Made by a program: the position numbers and the translations under genes. Under the pieces are notes generated by a model. That model worked only from the letters and a program-made list of their open reading frames with translations. It searched no databases and was not told the DNA's origin. From Caryophanales bacterium UBA1737 (GTDB taxonomy: Bacteria; Bacillota_I; Bacilli_A; ML615J-28; CAG-313): DNA of 59,884 nucleotides. The stretch is taken from assembly GCA_002315915.1 (NCBI GenBank), contig DCIB01000005.1, positions 29,515-89,398 on the forward strand. Reading direction: 5' to 3'. Every line of letters begins with the position of its first letter. Position 1 is the first letter of the stretch. This document shows positions 52,507-59,884 of the stretch, one piece after another.

Positions 52507-54597
52507 TTATGCTCTTGCTTTTAAAATAGCTTCTTGGACATTTTTAGGACATTCTGCGTAATGATCAAATTGCATTACGAAATTTCCACGTCCTTGTGTA
52601 TTCGAACGAAGGGCTGTTGCATAACCAAACATTTCAGAAAGTGGAACAAATGAACGAATATTTTGTGATTTTCCACGTGTTTCTTGACCTTCGATACGAC
52701 CTCTTCTTGTTGATAAGTCACCAATAACTGTACCTACATAATCTTCAGGTGTAGTAACTTCAACACTCATAATTGGTTCTAAAAGAACCGGATTACATAC
52801 TTTTGCAGATTCTTTAAATGCTAAACTACCTGCAATTTCAAATGCTGTTGTAGATGAATCGACATCATGATATGATCCAAATACTAAACGAGCTTTAATA
52901 TCAATTGTTGGATATCCAGCAAGGTTACCATTAACAATTGAGTTTTCAATACCTTTATTAACTGATGGAATAAATTCTCTTGGAATTACACCACCAACAA
53001 TTTCGTCAACGAATTCATATCCTTTACCAGGATTTGGTTCAAATATAACTGTACAGTCACCATATTGACCATGACCACCTGATTGACGAACAAAACGTCC
53101 TTGAACTTTACCTTCATTACGGATTGTTTCACGATATGCAACTTGTGGACGACCAACGTTACAGTCAACTGAGAATTCTCTACGAAGTCTATCAACAATG
53201 ATATCTAGGTGTAATTCACCCATACCAGCAATGATAGTTTGTCCAGATTCTTCATCAGTATATGTTTTAAATGTTGGGTCTTCTTCAGCAAGTTTTTGTA
53301 AAGCAACACCCATCTTATCTTGGTCACCTTTAGTTTTAGGTTCAATAGCAATTTGGATAACTGGTTCAGGGAATACCATAGATTCTAAGTGAACGATATG
53401 TTTTTCATCACATAGAGTATCTCCTGTAGTAGTATTTTTTAATCCAACTGCTGCAGCAATATCACCGCTATATACTTCTTGAATTTCAGTACGGTTATTA
53501 GCATGCATTAGTAATAAACGTCCAATTCTTTCTTTATTACCTTTTGTTGCATTATAAACATAACTACCAGCTGATAGTTGTCCACGATATACTCTAAAGA
53601 ATGTAAGTTTTCCAACGAATGGATCTGTCATTACTTTAAATGCTAAAGATGCAAATGGAGCATTATCATCAGATTCAACAACTACTTCTTCATCAAATTC
53701 GTTTTTACCTTTTATTTGAGCAACTTCTTCAGGAGATGGTAAGTAATCAATAACAGCATTTAATGCACGTTTAACACCTTTATTCTTGAAGGCAGTTCCA
53801 CACATAACAGGGAAGAATTCAACAGATAGAGTAGCTTTACGAATAGCTTGTTTTAATAAATCAACACTAATTTCTTCACCTTCAAGGTAAGCCATCATTA
53901 AATCTTCATCGAATTCAGCAGCTGCTTCAATTAATTCAGTATGATATTTTTCAGCAGTAGCAGTTAAATCAGAAGGGATTGCTATTTCATGACAAGCTTC
54001 ATCTTGATGGTTAGGTTCATATTCATATGCTTTCATTGTTACAAGGTCAATAACACCTCTGAAATTATCTTCAGCACCTATTGGCCATTGAATTGGATGT
54101 GCATTAGCACCTAAACGAGAATGAATTGATTCAACTGAATATTTAAAATCTGCACCTGTTTTATCCATTTTATTAACGAATACTAGACGAGGTACAAGAT
54201 AATCAGTTGCTTGACGCCATACTGTTTCTGTTTGTGGTTCAACACCAGCTTGAGCATCTAATACTGTAATTGCAGCATCAAGTACTCTTAATGAACGTGA
54301 AACTTCAACTGTAAAGTCTACGTGTCCTGGTGTATCGATAACGTTAATTCTATAACGATCTTCAGGGTGATCTTCTGTGTGCCAATAAACTGTAGTTGCA
54401 GCAGAAGTGATAGTAATACCACGTTCTTGTTCTTGAACCATCCAGTCCATTTGTGCAGCACCATCATGAGTTTCACCGATTTTGTGTATTTTTCCAGAAT
54501 GGAATAATACTCTTTCAGTAAATGTAGTTTTACCAGCATCAATGTGTGCCATGATACCGATATTTCTTGTGTTTCTTAAAGAAACTTCACGAGCCAT
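52507..54597 (-). CDS. fusA: elongation factor G
   Basis: GTPase driving ribosome translocation. 696 residues, normal. Seen: NIGIMAHIDAGKTTFTER (P-loop), ERGITITSAATT, DTPGHVDFTVEVSRSLRVLD, NKMDKTGAD, domain II-III GMGELHLDIIVDRLRREF, and the domain IV tip region GQYGDCTVIFEP. Eighteen bases behind rpsG. Confidence 0.98.
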   Translation of the reverse strand: MAREVSLRNTRNIGIMAHIDAGKTTFTERVLFHSGKIHKIGETHDGAAQMDWMVQEQERGITITSAATTVYWHTEDHPEDRYRINVIDTPGHVDFTVEVSRSLRVLDAAITVLDAQAGVEPQTETVWRQATDYLVPRLVFVNKMDKTGADFKYSVESIHSRLGANAHPIQWPIGAEDNFRGVIDLVTMKAYEYEPNHQDEACHEIAIPSDLTATAEKYHTELIEAAAEFDEDLMMAYLEGEEISVDLLKQAIRKATLSVEFFPVMCGTAFKNKGVKRALNAVIDYLPSPEEVAQIKGKNEFDEEVVVESDDNAPFASLAFKVMTDPFVGKLTFFRVYRGQLSAGSYVYNATKGNKERIGRLLLMHANNRTEIQEVYSGDIAAAVGLKNTTTGDTLCDEKHIVHLESMVFPEPVIQIAIEPKTKGDQDKMGVALQKLAEEDPTFKTYTDEESGQTIIAGMGELHLDIIVDRLRREFSVDCNVGRPQVAYRETIRNEGKVQGRFVRQSGGHGQYGDCTVIFEPNPGKGYEFVDEIVGGVIPREFIPSVNKGIENSIVNGNLAGYPTIDIKARLVFGSYHDVDSSTTAFEIAGSLAFKESAKVCNPVLLEPIMSVEVTTPEDYVGTVIGDLSTRRGRIEGQETRGKSQNIRSFVPLSEMFGYATALRSNTQGRGNFVMQFDHYAECPKNVQEAILKARA

Positions 54598-54615
54598 ATT
54601 TTTGGTTCTCCTATT

Positions 54616-55086
54616 CTACCATTGATAATGTGCGAAAGCTTTATTAGCTTCTGCCATACGATGTGTATCTTCACGTTTCTTAACTGAACCTCCGATACCA
54701 TTCGATGCATCAATAATTTCTTTGGCTAATCTTTCTTCCATAGTTTTTTCATTACGTAGACGTGCATAATTAGTTAGCCATCTTAAACCTAATGTATAAC
54801 GTCTTTCTTTACGTACTTCACATGGAACTTGATAGTTAGCACCTCCAACACGGCGGCTTCTAACTTCTAATTCAGGCATAATATTAGTAAGTGCTGCTTG
54901 ATATACTTCTAATGGATCTTTTCCTGTATTTTTTGCAATACGATCAAAAGCACCATATATAATTGATTGAGCAACACCTTTTTTACCATCCAACATAACA
55001 CTGTTAACTAAACGAGTAACAAGTTCTGAATTGTATATTGGATCAGGTAGTACAACTCTTTTTGCGATATGTCCTTTACGAGGCAT
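54616..55086 (-). CDS. rpsG: 30S ribosomal protein S7
   Basis: Assembly-initiating protein of the 30S head near the E site. 156 residues. Seen: MPRKGHIAKRVVLPDPIY, VMLDGKKGVAQSIIYGA near 30, GGANYQVPCEVRKERR near 78 and TMEERLAKEIIDA near 115. GGAGG before the ATG. 56 bases behind rpsL. Stop codon TAG. Confidence 0.97.
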   Translation of the reverse strand: MPRKGHIAKRVVLPDPIYNSELVTRLVNSVMLDGKKGVAQSIIYGAFDRIAKNTGKDPLEVYQAALTNIMPELEVRSRRVGGANYQVPCEVRKERRYTLGLRWLTNYARLRNEKTMEERLAKEIIDASNGIGGSVKKREDTHRMAEANKAFAHYQW

Positions 55087-55142
55087 GTAGATTCCTCCTT
55101 TCTCAAATAGTATTTCTTTATGAAATCTATCAACCTAGTAGA

Positions 55143-55562
55143 TTATTTTTTAGTTTTTGGTCGTTTTGCACCATATTTTGAACGAGCTTGAAGACGTCCT
55201 TCAACACCAGTAGTATCCATAGTACCACGAATAATGTGATAACGAACACCGGGTAAGTCCTTAACACGTCCACCACGGATTAATACAACGCTATGTTCTT
55301 GAAGTTTATGTCCTTCACCTGGAATGTATGCTGTAACTTCAATACCATTACTTAAACGAACACGGGCCATCTTACGAATAGCTGAGTTTGGTTTTTTTGG
55401 AGTTGCAGTTGATACTCTTGTACAAACACCTTTCTTTTGTGGGGAGTTAACTTCAGTTTGAATACTCTTCAAAGTGTTATATCCAAATCCTAAATGAGGT
55501 GATTTAGACTTTCTAACTTTATCAACACGACTTTTACGAATTAATTGATTAATTGTAGGCAT
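55143..55562 (-). CDS. rpsL: 30S ribosomal protein S12
   Basis: Decoding-centre protein. 139 residues. Seen: PTINQLIRKSR, STATPKKPNSAIRKMARVRL near 49 and GGRVKDLPGVRYH near 97. Both lysines whose change gives streptomycin resistance (in TPKKPNS and GRVKDLP) are wild type. First gene of the str operon, with a ~100-base structured leader. Confidence 0.97.
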   Translation of the reverse strand: MPTINQLIRKSRVDKVRKSKSPHLGFGYNTLKSIQTEVNSPQKKGVCTRVSTATPKKPNSAIRKMARVRLSNGIEVTAYIPGEGHKLQEHSVVLIRGGRVKDLPGVRYHIIRGTMDTTGVEGRLQARSKYGAKRPKTKK

Positions 55563-55674
55563 AATGTTCTCCTTTCGTCATAATGTTGTTGGTTATTGTT
55601 CCACCGAACCAGGTGTTTCAAACACCCGTAAAATTAAGTCTTGACTAAGTCAAAACTAAACCATTAGTATTATA
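55563..55674 (-). promoter_or_regulatory. promoter and structured leader of the str operon
   Basis: Minus strand -10 TATAAT at 55669-55674 with no good -35. The leader holds the palindrome TTGACTTAGTCAA and then the hairpin GGTGTT-TGA-AACACC before the ribosome site AAGGAG. Possible autoregulatory structure; no known family recognised. Confidence 0.5.
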
Positions 55675-55711
55675 CACTTTTTATAACAATATGCATAATT
55701 AAATGCTTATA

Positions 55712-55759
55712 AAATTTTAATAAAACTAGATGCATTCTTTAAATGCATCTAGTTTTATT
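55712..55759 (-). terminator. terminator of the two-gene redox operon
   Basis: Eighteen-base arms (55719-55736 with 55742-55759, containing CTAGATGCATT/AATGCATCTAG), T-rich on the minus side; starts just after the stop of the iron-sulfur reductase gene. Confidence 0.85.
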
Positions 55760-55761
55760 TA

Positions 55762-56973
55762 TTATTTAGTTTTTGGAAAATATTCACCCGCAACTTCTAT
55801 AGTCATATCAGAAGTCGCAAATGTGCAACATGGATGAATTTCATTCCATTTAACATCAGACCATCTACGAGAATCAGTACCTGAAATATAGAAAGTACCT
55901 TTAGTTACACGTGAACGACACCATCCACATTCACCACTTCTACATCTAGAAGGTGCTTTAATACCAGCTCTTTCTAATGCAACAAGTATTGTTTCGTTTG
56001 ATGAAGCTTTTACAGTATAAGTTTTAGGACCTTGAATAACTGTTAAAGTAAATGTTTTGCCAACACAAGTTTTAGGATAACCAGATTCTTTTTCAACTTC
56101 TTTAGTAACACCCATTGCTTCAGAACGAACTAAACGGCGTGGTAAATCTAATTTCTTTAATTCTTTTGATAAGAATTCATACATTGCAGAAGGACCACAA
56201 ATATAAATAGAATAAGCATCACCTGCATATTTCTTAATTAAATCTGAAGTAATAAATCCATGTTCATATCCATCTTTTGTTTCATCAGATAATACGTGAA
56301 CAACCTTTACTTTAGATGTTGCTTTACAAATATCAGCTAATTCTTTTTCAAATAAGATTGATTCTGCATTACGAGATCCACTTAAAATCACTAAATTGTA
56401 ATCTTCAATACCATCTCTAACAGCATATGCCATTGATAAGAATGGTGTAATACCAGATCCACCAGCAAGACATACAAGTGTTTTTTCATCACGATATTTT
56501 TGATAATAGAATTCTCCTAAAGGAGCAGATATAACAAGTTTTGTTCCTACTTTAAGATTATTTAAAATATATGGAGCAACAAATCCATCTTTTACATCTT
56601 TTACTGTTATTGCATATTTACTTTCTAATGCCCATTTTGGTGAAGAAGATATAGAATATGCACGAGTAGTTGATGTACCATTTATATCTAGTTTTAATGA
56701 AATATATTGACCAGCTCTAAAATAAGGTAGAGGTGAACCATCTTCTTTAGAAAAAATAAATGTTTTTGCAGAAGCATTTTTATGATCAATTACTTCTTTT
56801 ACAACAACTTCAATAAATTCAGGGTGTAATGCTTTAGCATTTTCATTAATTGCCCATACACCTTTAATTTCTTCAGCAGGAGCTTTTTGAATAGCAGCTT
56901 CACGTACTTTTTTCATGTTTTTAAATTTTAACATGTCTAAAGCGCCAATTAATCCAACTTTAACGTTTGCCAT
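55762..56973 (-). CDS. FAD/NAD(P)-binding reductase with C-terminal [2Fe-2S] ferredoxin domain
   Basis: Electron-transfer flavoprotein, 403 residues. Domain order: N-terminal ~50 residues of unknown role; ferredoxin-reductase FAD domain with RAYSISSSP near 116; NAD(P) domain with GGSGITPF near 182 and YICGPSAMYEF near 264; then a plant-type [2Fe-2S] domain near 315-403 with SRCRSGECGWC and the fourth Cys in HPCC. Architecture is that of Hcr-like or oxygenase-reductase proteins. The start is ATG 56973 (MANVKVGLIG), which shares one base with the stop of the flavoprotein gene (TAATG), and AAGGAG precedes it. It likely supplies electrons from NAD(P)H to that partner; the partner's substrate is unknown. 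Confidence 0.8.
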   Translation of the reverse strand: MANVKVGLIGALDMLKFKNMKKVREAAIQKAPAEEIKGVWAINENAKALHPEFIEVVVKEVIDHKNASAKTFIFSKEDGSPLPYFRAGQYISLKLDINGTSTTRAYSISSSPKWALESKYAITVKDVKDGFVAPYILNNLKVGTKLVISAPLGEFYYQKYRDEKTLVCLAGGSGITPFLSMAYAVRDGIEDYNLVILSGSRNAESILFEKELADICKATSKVKVVHVLSDETKDGYEHGFITSDLIKKYAGDAYSIYICGPSAMYEFLSKELKKLDLPRRLVRSEAMGVTKEVEKESGYPKTCVGKTFTLTVIQGPKTYTVKASSNETILVALERAGIKAPSRCRSGECGWCRSRVTKGTFYISGTDSRRWSDVKWNEIHPCCTFATSDMTIEVAGEYFPKTK

Positions 56974-58526
56974 TATTTTGCATCTCCTTTCCATTCTCTT
57001 AAATCTTTAAGAGCAAGTTTACCAACTAAACTACCACAAATATATGCAGCTGAATATCCATCACCACGAGGTCCAGCAGCACCAATTGGACGAAGTCCTT
57101 TAATTGGATAATCTTCTTTTAACATCATTAAACGAGGCATTATTCCATCCCAATTCTTAACTTCATAGCCATATACAGATCCTTCTGGTGTATTTAAGTA
57201 TCTTGCATATGTTAAAGGAGATGCAATAGATACTTCTTCAATATGACCTAAAATATCAATACCTGTTTTTTCTTTAAATATACGTAACATCTTATCAGTT
57301 AATTTTTCTTTTAATGCAACATAATTATCTTGAGAAACTTCACTCCATTCTTTACTAGAACCCATAGTAGTCATAGAAACTAAACATGTTCCTTTTGGAG
57401 TAGCTTCAGGATTTGCAATATTTAAGCATAAGAATATAGCAAAGTTATTATCATCAATACTTTTATTTATTGTATTATATTCCTTAACAGTATCACTAGA
57501 TCCGCCTAAGAAATATGAATAATTAGTAAATCCTAATTCTTTATAATCACAATCTAAACAGAAATATGCAGTAAACATTCTTGCAGAAGGTGAACCATTT
57601 TTATGACGAGCAGCTACCATTTTCTTTTCACGTTCTGGAATTAAATGTTTAGGCATCATGTGACCATAAATAATTTCTGGGTTAATATTAGGTAAGCAAA
57701 TATCACATTCTACATCACCCATTGATGTTCTTACACCACATAATTTGTCACCATCAAATAAGAATTCTTCTGCATTACAGTTAAACCAAGCTGTTCCACC
57801 TAATTCATAGAATCTATTTAACATAGCCATTGATATTTCATGAGATGTATGAGTAGGAATACATGCACCCATCTTTACATATCTTTGCATCATAGATGCA
57901 TAATGGAAAAATGAAAGATGATCCATATCTACACCTAAATATCCCCAATAAACAGATAGAATATCTTGACATTTCTTAGGTAATTTCATTGCTTTAAATA
58001 CCTTATTAACACTATATGCTCCAAGACGTAGCATGTTAGGGTATTTTTCTCTCATTACATTAGGATCTGCATGTCCAGCACAAGCTGAAGTATACATAGC
58101 TCCTTGTCTTATTTCTTCATAAATATCAAATAGTTCATACATTTTTGCACTTGAACCTGGAACATATTCTTCCATTTTTGCAACGAATGCATCAATACCA
58201 TGAGGCATAGTAACATCCATTGGTGAACCATCTGAGTATTTAGAAATAAAACGATAGCATTCTGGAACTTGTTTCCAGTCTACTTTAACACCATATTCTT
58301 CAAATAATTCGCGAATTTCACCTTTCATTGATTCAGTGCCAACATCGCATAATTCATGAAGAGATGGTTCAATTTCAAATCTACCACGTACAAAACTTGT
58401 TGCACATCCACCTGGTAGATTGTGTCTTTCAATTAGTAAGGTTTTTCTTCCTGCTAATTGACATCTTAATGCTGCAGATAATCCGGCATTACCTGCACCA
58501 CAGATAACAACATCAAATTTACTCAT
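56973..58526 (-). CDS. phytoene-desaturase/RetSat-like FAD-dependent oxidoreductase
   Basis: Two-dinucleotide-binding flavoprotein, 517 residues. N-terminal FAD motif VVICGAGNAGLSAALRCQL then LPGGCATSF near 38; C-terminal FAD-closing motif RPIGAAGPRGDGYSAAYICG near 490. Members act on polyenes, retinoids or other unsaturated lipids, as desaturases or saturases. No carotenoid genes (crtB, crtM) are near, so a reductase on an imported or cellular substrate is as likely. Promoter with good spacing upstream; the iron-sulfur reductase follows with a 1-base overlap. Confidence 0.75.
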   Translation of the reverse strand: MSKFDVVICGAGNAGLSAALRCQLAGRKTLLIERHNLPGGCATSFVRGRFEIEPSLHELCDVGTESMKGEIRELFEEYGVKVDWKQVPECYRFISKYSDGSPMDVTMPHGIDAFVAKMEEYVPGSSAKMYELFDIYEEIRQGAMYTSACAGHADPNVMREKYPNMLRLGAYSVNKVFKAMKLPKKCQDILSVYWGYLGVDMDHLSFFHYASMMQRYVKMGACIPTHTSHEISMAMLNRFYELGGTAWFNCNAEEFLFDGDKLCGVRTSMGDVECDICLPNINPEIIYGHMMPKHLIPEREKKMVAARHKNGSPSARMFTAYFCLDCDYKELGFTNYSYFLGGSSDTVKEYNTINKSIDDNNFAIFLCLNIANPEATPKGTCLVSMTTMGSSKEWSEVSQDNYVALKEKLTDKMLRIFKEKTGIDILGHIEEVSIASPLTYARYLNTPEGSVYGYEVKNWDGIMPRLMMLKEDYPIKGLRPIGAAGPRGDGYSAAYICGSLVGKLALKDLREWKGDAK

Positions 58527-58569
58527 AAATTTGTTTCCTTTCTATAATTTTATTTTTTTATCCATAATT

Positions 58570-58598
58570 ATTATAAGACTTTATATTTATTTATTCAA
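58570..58598 (-). promoter_or_regulatory. promoter of the two-gene redox operon
   Basis: Minus strand -35 TTGAAT (58593-58598), a 17-base spacer and consensus -10 TATAAT (58570-58575). Confidence 0.65.
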
Positions 58599-58702
58599 AA
58601 AGAAAGTTAATTTTTTGTATATATAGGAAATTTTTAATAAATAATAAATAAGAATTATTGCTTTATTTTAATAAATAGTTTAATCAAAAATAATTAATTT
58701 TA

Positions 58703-58711
58703 TGTTATAAT
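58703..58711 (+). promoter_or_regulatory. extended -10 promoter of the PTS_EIIC_2 gene
   Basis: TGTTATAAT, i.e. TG, one base, TATAAT, 27 bases before the start; -35 is poor. AAAGGGA ribosome site follows. Confidence 0.45.
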
Positions 58712-58737
58712 TTATATAGAAAGGGATAATTTTAAGT

Positions 58738-59853
58738 ATGAAAAAAAGTTTTATAATAGAAACACTGAATGGTATGGCATATGGATTATTTTCTACTTTA
58801 ATAGTTGGAACAATAATTAATACATTTTCATTATTTTTTAAATCATCAACTACGGAATTCGGAATATTTATCTATACATCTTTAGTTAATCTATCATATA
58901 TTCTACAAAATTTAACAGGCGTTGGGATAGGTATAGGAATTGCTCTTGTATTAAAGTATAATACATTAAAAACTATTATTATAGGTGTAGCAGGAGAAAT
59001 TGCATCATTCTTTAGTTTAAGCTTAACAACTGATATTAATCAAATTTATATAGTAAAAGATTCTTTTAAAATAGGTGATCCTTTAACAATATATTTTGTA
59101 TGTATAGCACTTGTATTATTAATAAATTTAATATTTAAAAAACCAACCCCAGTTGATATTATAATTATCCCATTATTTGGTTCTATAATAGCATTAATAT
59201 TATCTATATTAATTAGATATCCTGCAATATTTGTAACATATGGAGTACAATATATTGTAAATATCTCTACTAATACTATTCCATTTATATCAGGAATTAT
59301 TATTGCGGTAGTAATGGGGATGGCTCTTACTGCTCCAATATCTAGTGCTGCAATAGCATATATTGTATTTAGCCTACCAAGTAATATATCATATCAAGAA
59401 TTATTATCTAATCCACAATATTCAGGTATAGCCCTTGCAAGCGGAGCTGCAATAGTAGGATGTTCTTGCCAAATGATTGGATTTGCAATAGAGTCAATTA
59501 AAGACAATAATATTGGTAAAGTAATATCTATTGGAATAGGCACATCAATGTTACAATTTAAAAACATTATTAAAAAACCTATATTATGGTTTCCAACAAT
59601 TATCGCAAGTGCTATCTTAGGACCTATTTCTACATGTTTAGTTAAAACAGTATGTACAGGCGCTAATGCCGGAATGGGTACAGCTGGGCTTGTTGGACAA
59701 ATTGGAACAATATTATCTATGGGAGTAGATAATCCAAACACATGGATATCAATAATTATTTTACAAATTATTGCACCAGGTGTATTAGTCTTCTTTATTG
59801 ATTTATTATTTAGAAAATTAAATTTAATAAAGAAAGATGATTTAACAATATAA
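58738..59853 (+). CDS. PTS_EIIC_2 family membrane protein (putative sugar permease)
   Basis: Integral membrane protein with about ten helices, 371 residues. It has the glycine-rich pattern of the PTS transporter subunit IIC family 2: FIIETLNGMAYGLFSTLIVG at the start, ALTAPISSAAIAY near 200, GIALASGAAIVGCSCQMIG near 230 and GANAGMGTAGLVGQIGTI near 304. This family often lacks attached IIA/IIB domains, and none are seen beside it, so both phosphotransfer coupling and substrate are uncertain. It diverges from the redox operon; the window ends 31 bases after its stop. Confidence 0.75.
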   Translation: MKKSFIIETLNGMAYGLFSTLIVGTIINTFSLFFKSSTTEFGIFIYTSLVNLSYILQNLTGVGIGIGIALVLKYNTLKTIIIGVAGEIASFFSLSLTTDINQIYIVKDSFKIGDPLTIYFVCIALVLLINLIFKKPTPVDIIIIPLFGSIIALILSILIRYPAIFVTYGVQYIVNISTNTIPFISGIIIAVVMGMALTAPISSAAIAYIVFSLPSNISYQELLSNPQYSGIALASGAAIVGCSCQMIGFAIESIKDNNIGKVISIGIGTSMLQFKNIIKKPILWFPTIIASAILGPISTCLVKTVCTGANAGMGTAGLVGQIGTILSMGVDNPNTWISIIILQIIAPGVLVFFIDLLFRKLNLIKKDDLTI

Positions 59854-59884
59854 AAAATAGGCCCTTTGAATTTTAGTTGTGATA

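Noticed and set aside
55143..55562. Streptomycin resistance in rpsL
   Set aside because: Both key lysines (TPKKPNS and GRVKDLP) are unchanged.
59394..59741. A 115-codon minus-strand frame inside the PTS_EIIC_2 gene
   Set aside because: Shadow of the plus-strand membrane protein gene; no ribosome site or promoter.
343..59853. TGA read as tryptophan (genetic code 4)
   Set aside because: All conserved Trp positions checked use TGG and every gene is full length under the standard code.
1..59884. Mobile elements, CRISPR arrays, phage genes, rRNA genes
   Set aside because: No transposase, integrase, repeat-spacer pattern or rRNA sequence was seen anywhere in the window.

Overview
The window is 59.9 kb of very AT-rich DNA from a low-GC Gram-positive bacterium. 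The closest gene-order match I recognise is the class Bacilli, probably a gut lineage near Erysipelotrichales/RF39-type relatives of the Mollicutes (the exact placement is inference). Reasons: the run cysS-mrnC-rlmB-sigH-rpmG-secE-nusG-rplK-rplA-rplJ-rplL-ybxB-rpoB-rpoC is the Bacillus order, the str operon reads rpsL-rpsG-fusA-tuf, glycogen synthesis uses the Firmicutes glgC/glgD pair, and cell-envelope genes (LCP family, DUF368/PopT, CpsB) point to a walled cell. All 50 protein genes end in TAA (41) or TAG (9) and none in TGA. Every tryptophan codon I checked is TGG, so the standard code holds here.

Layout. 1-355: three tRNA genes (Gly partial, Arg-TCT with a broken acceptor stem, Arg-CCT). 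343-6847: a possible envelope operon (popT-cpsB-glmU N-domain), an HD-domain protein, a small unknown, pckA, and a degenerate LCP-family protein. 6928-23944: the transcription/translation block, all on the minus strand and read from rplM-rpsI at the right to rpoC at the left. It is cut by internal terminators and promoters, and an unrecognised 190-residue gene sits between nusG and rplK. 24120-36163: one tightly packed eight-gene minus-strand operon, glgB-glgC-glgD-glgA-glgP-pfkA-metG-yitT, with a good promoter at its right end. 36309-41302: accessory genes (zinc-ribbon membrane protein, GH130 enzyme, beta-helix lipoprotein of the Cthe_2159 type) and an AraC regulator. 41406-50214: an L-rhamnose module made of rhaB-rhaA-rhaD converging on a transporter and an intracellular GH78 alpha-L-rhamnosidase, with AraC-type regulators on both outer sides. 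50245-51141: an EamA transporter. 51240-55562: the str operon. 55762-58526: a translationally coupled flavoprotein/iron-sulfur reductase pair of unknown substrate. 58738-59853: a PTS_EIIC_2-type membrane protein.

How it fits together. Rhamnosides are probably imported by the transporter at 44779, cut in the cytoplasm by GH78, and the rhamnose isomerised, phosphorylated and split by RhaA, RhaB and RhaD to dihydroxyacetone phosphate and lactaldehyde. The beta-helix lipoprotein could hold a pectic polysaccharide at the cell surface. The glycogen operon stores and releases glucose-1-phosphate and carries phosphofructokinase, linking storage to glycolysis; pckA handles the oxaloacetate/PEP node.

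No mobile element, CRISPR array, rRNA gene or phage gene was seen, and no stretch over 300 bases lacks a gene. The most unusual signals are the absence of TGA stops, the mismatched tRNA-Arg, RNA polymerase changes (a ~47-residue RpoC insert and substitutions beside invariant motifs), a three-helix SecE, the gene inserted between nusG and rplK, and the two-gene redox system.
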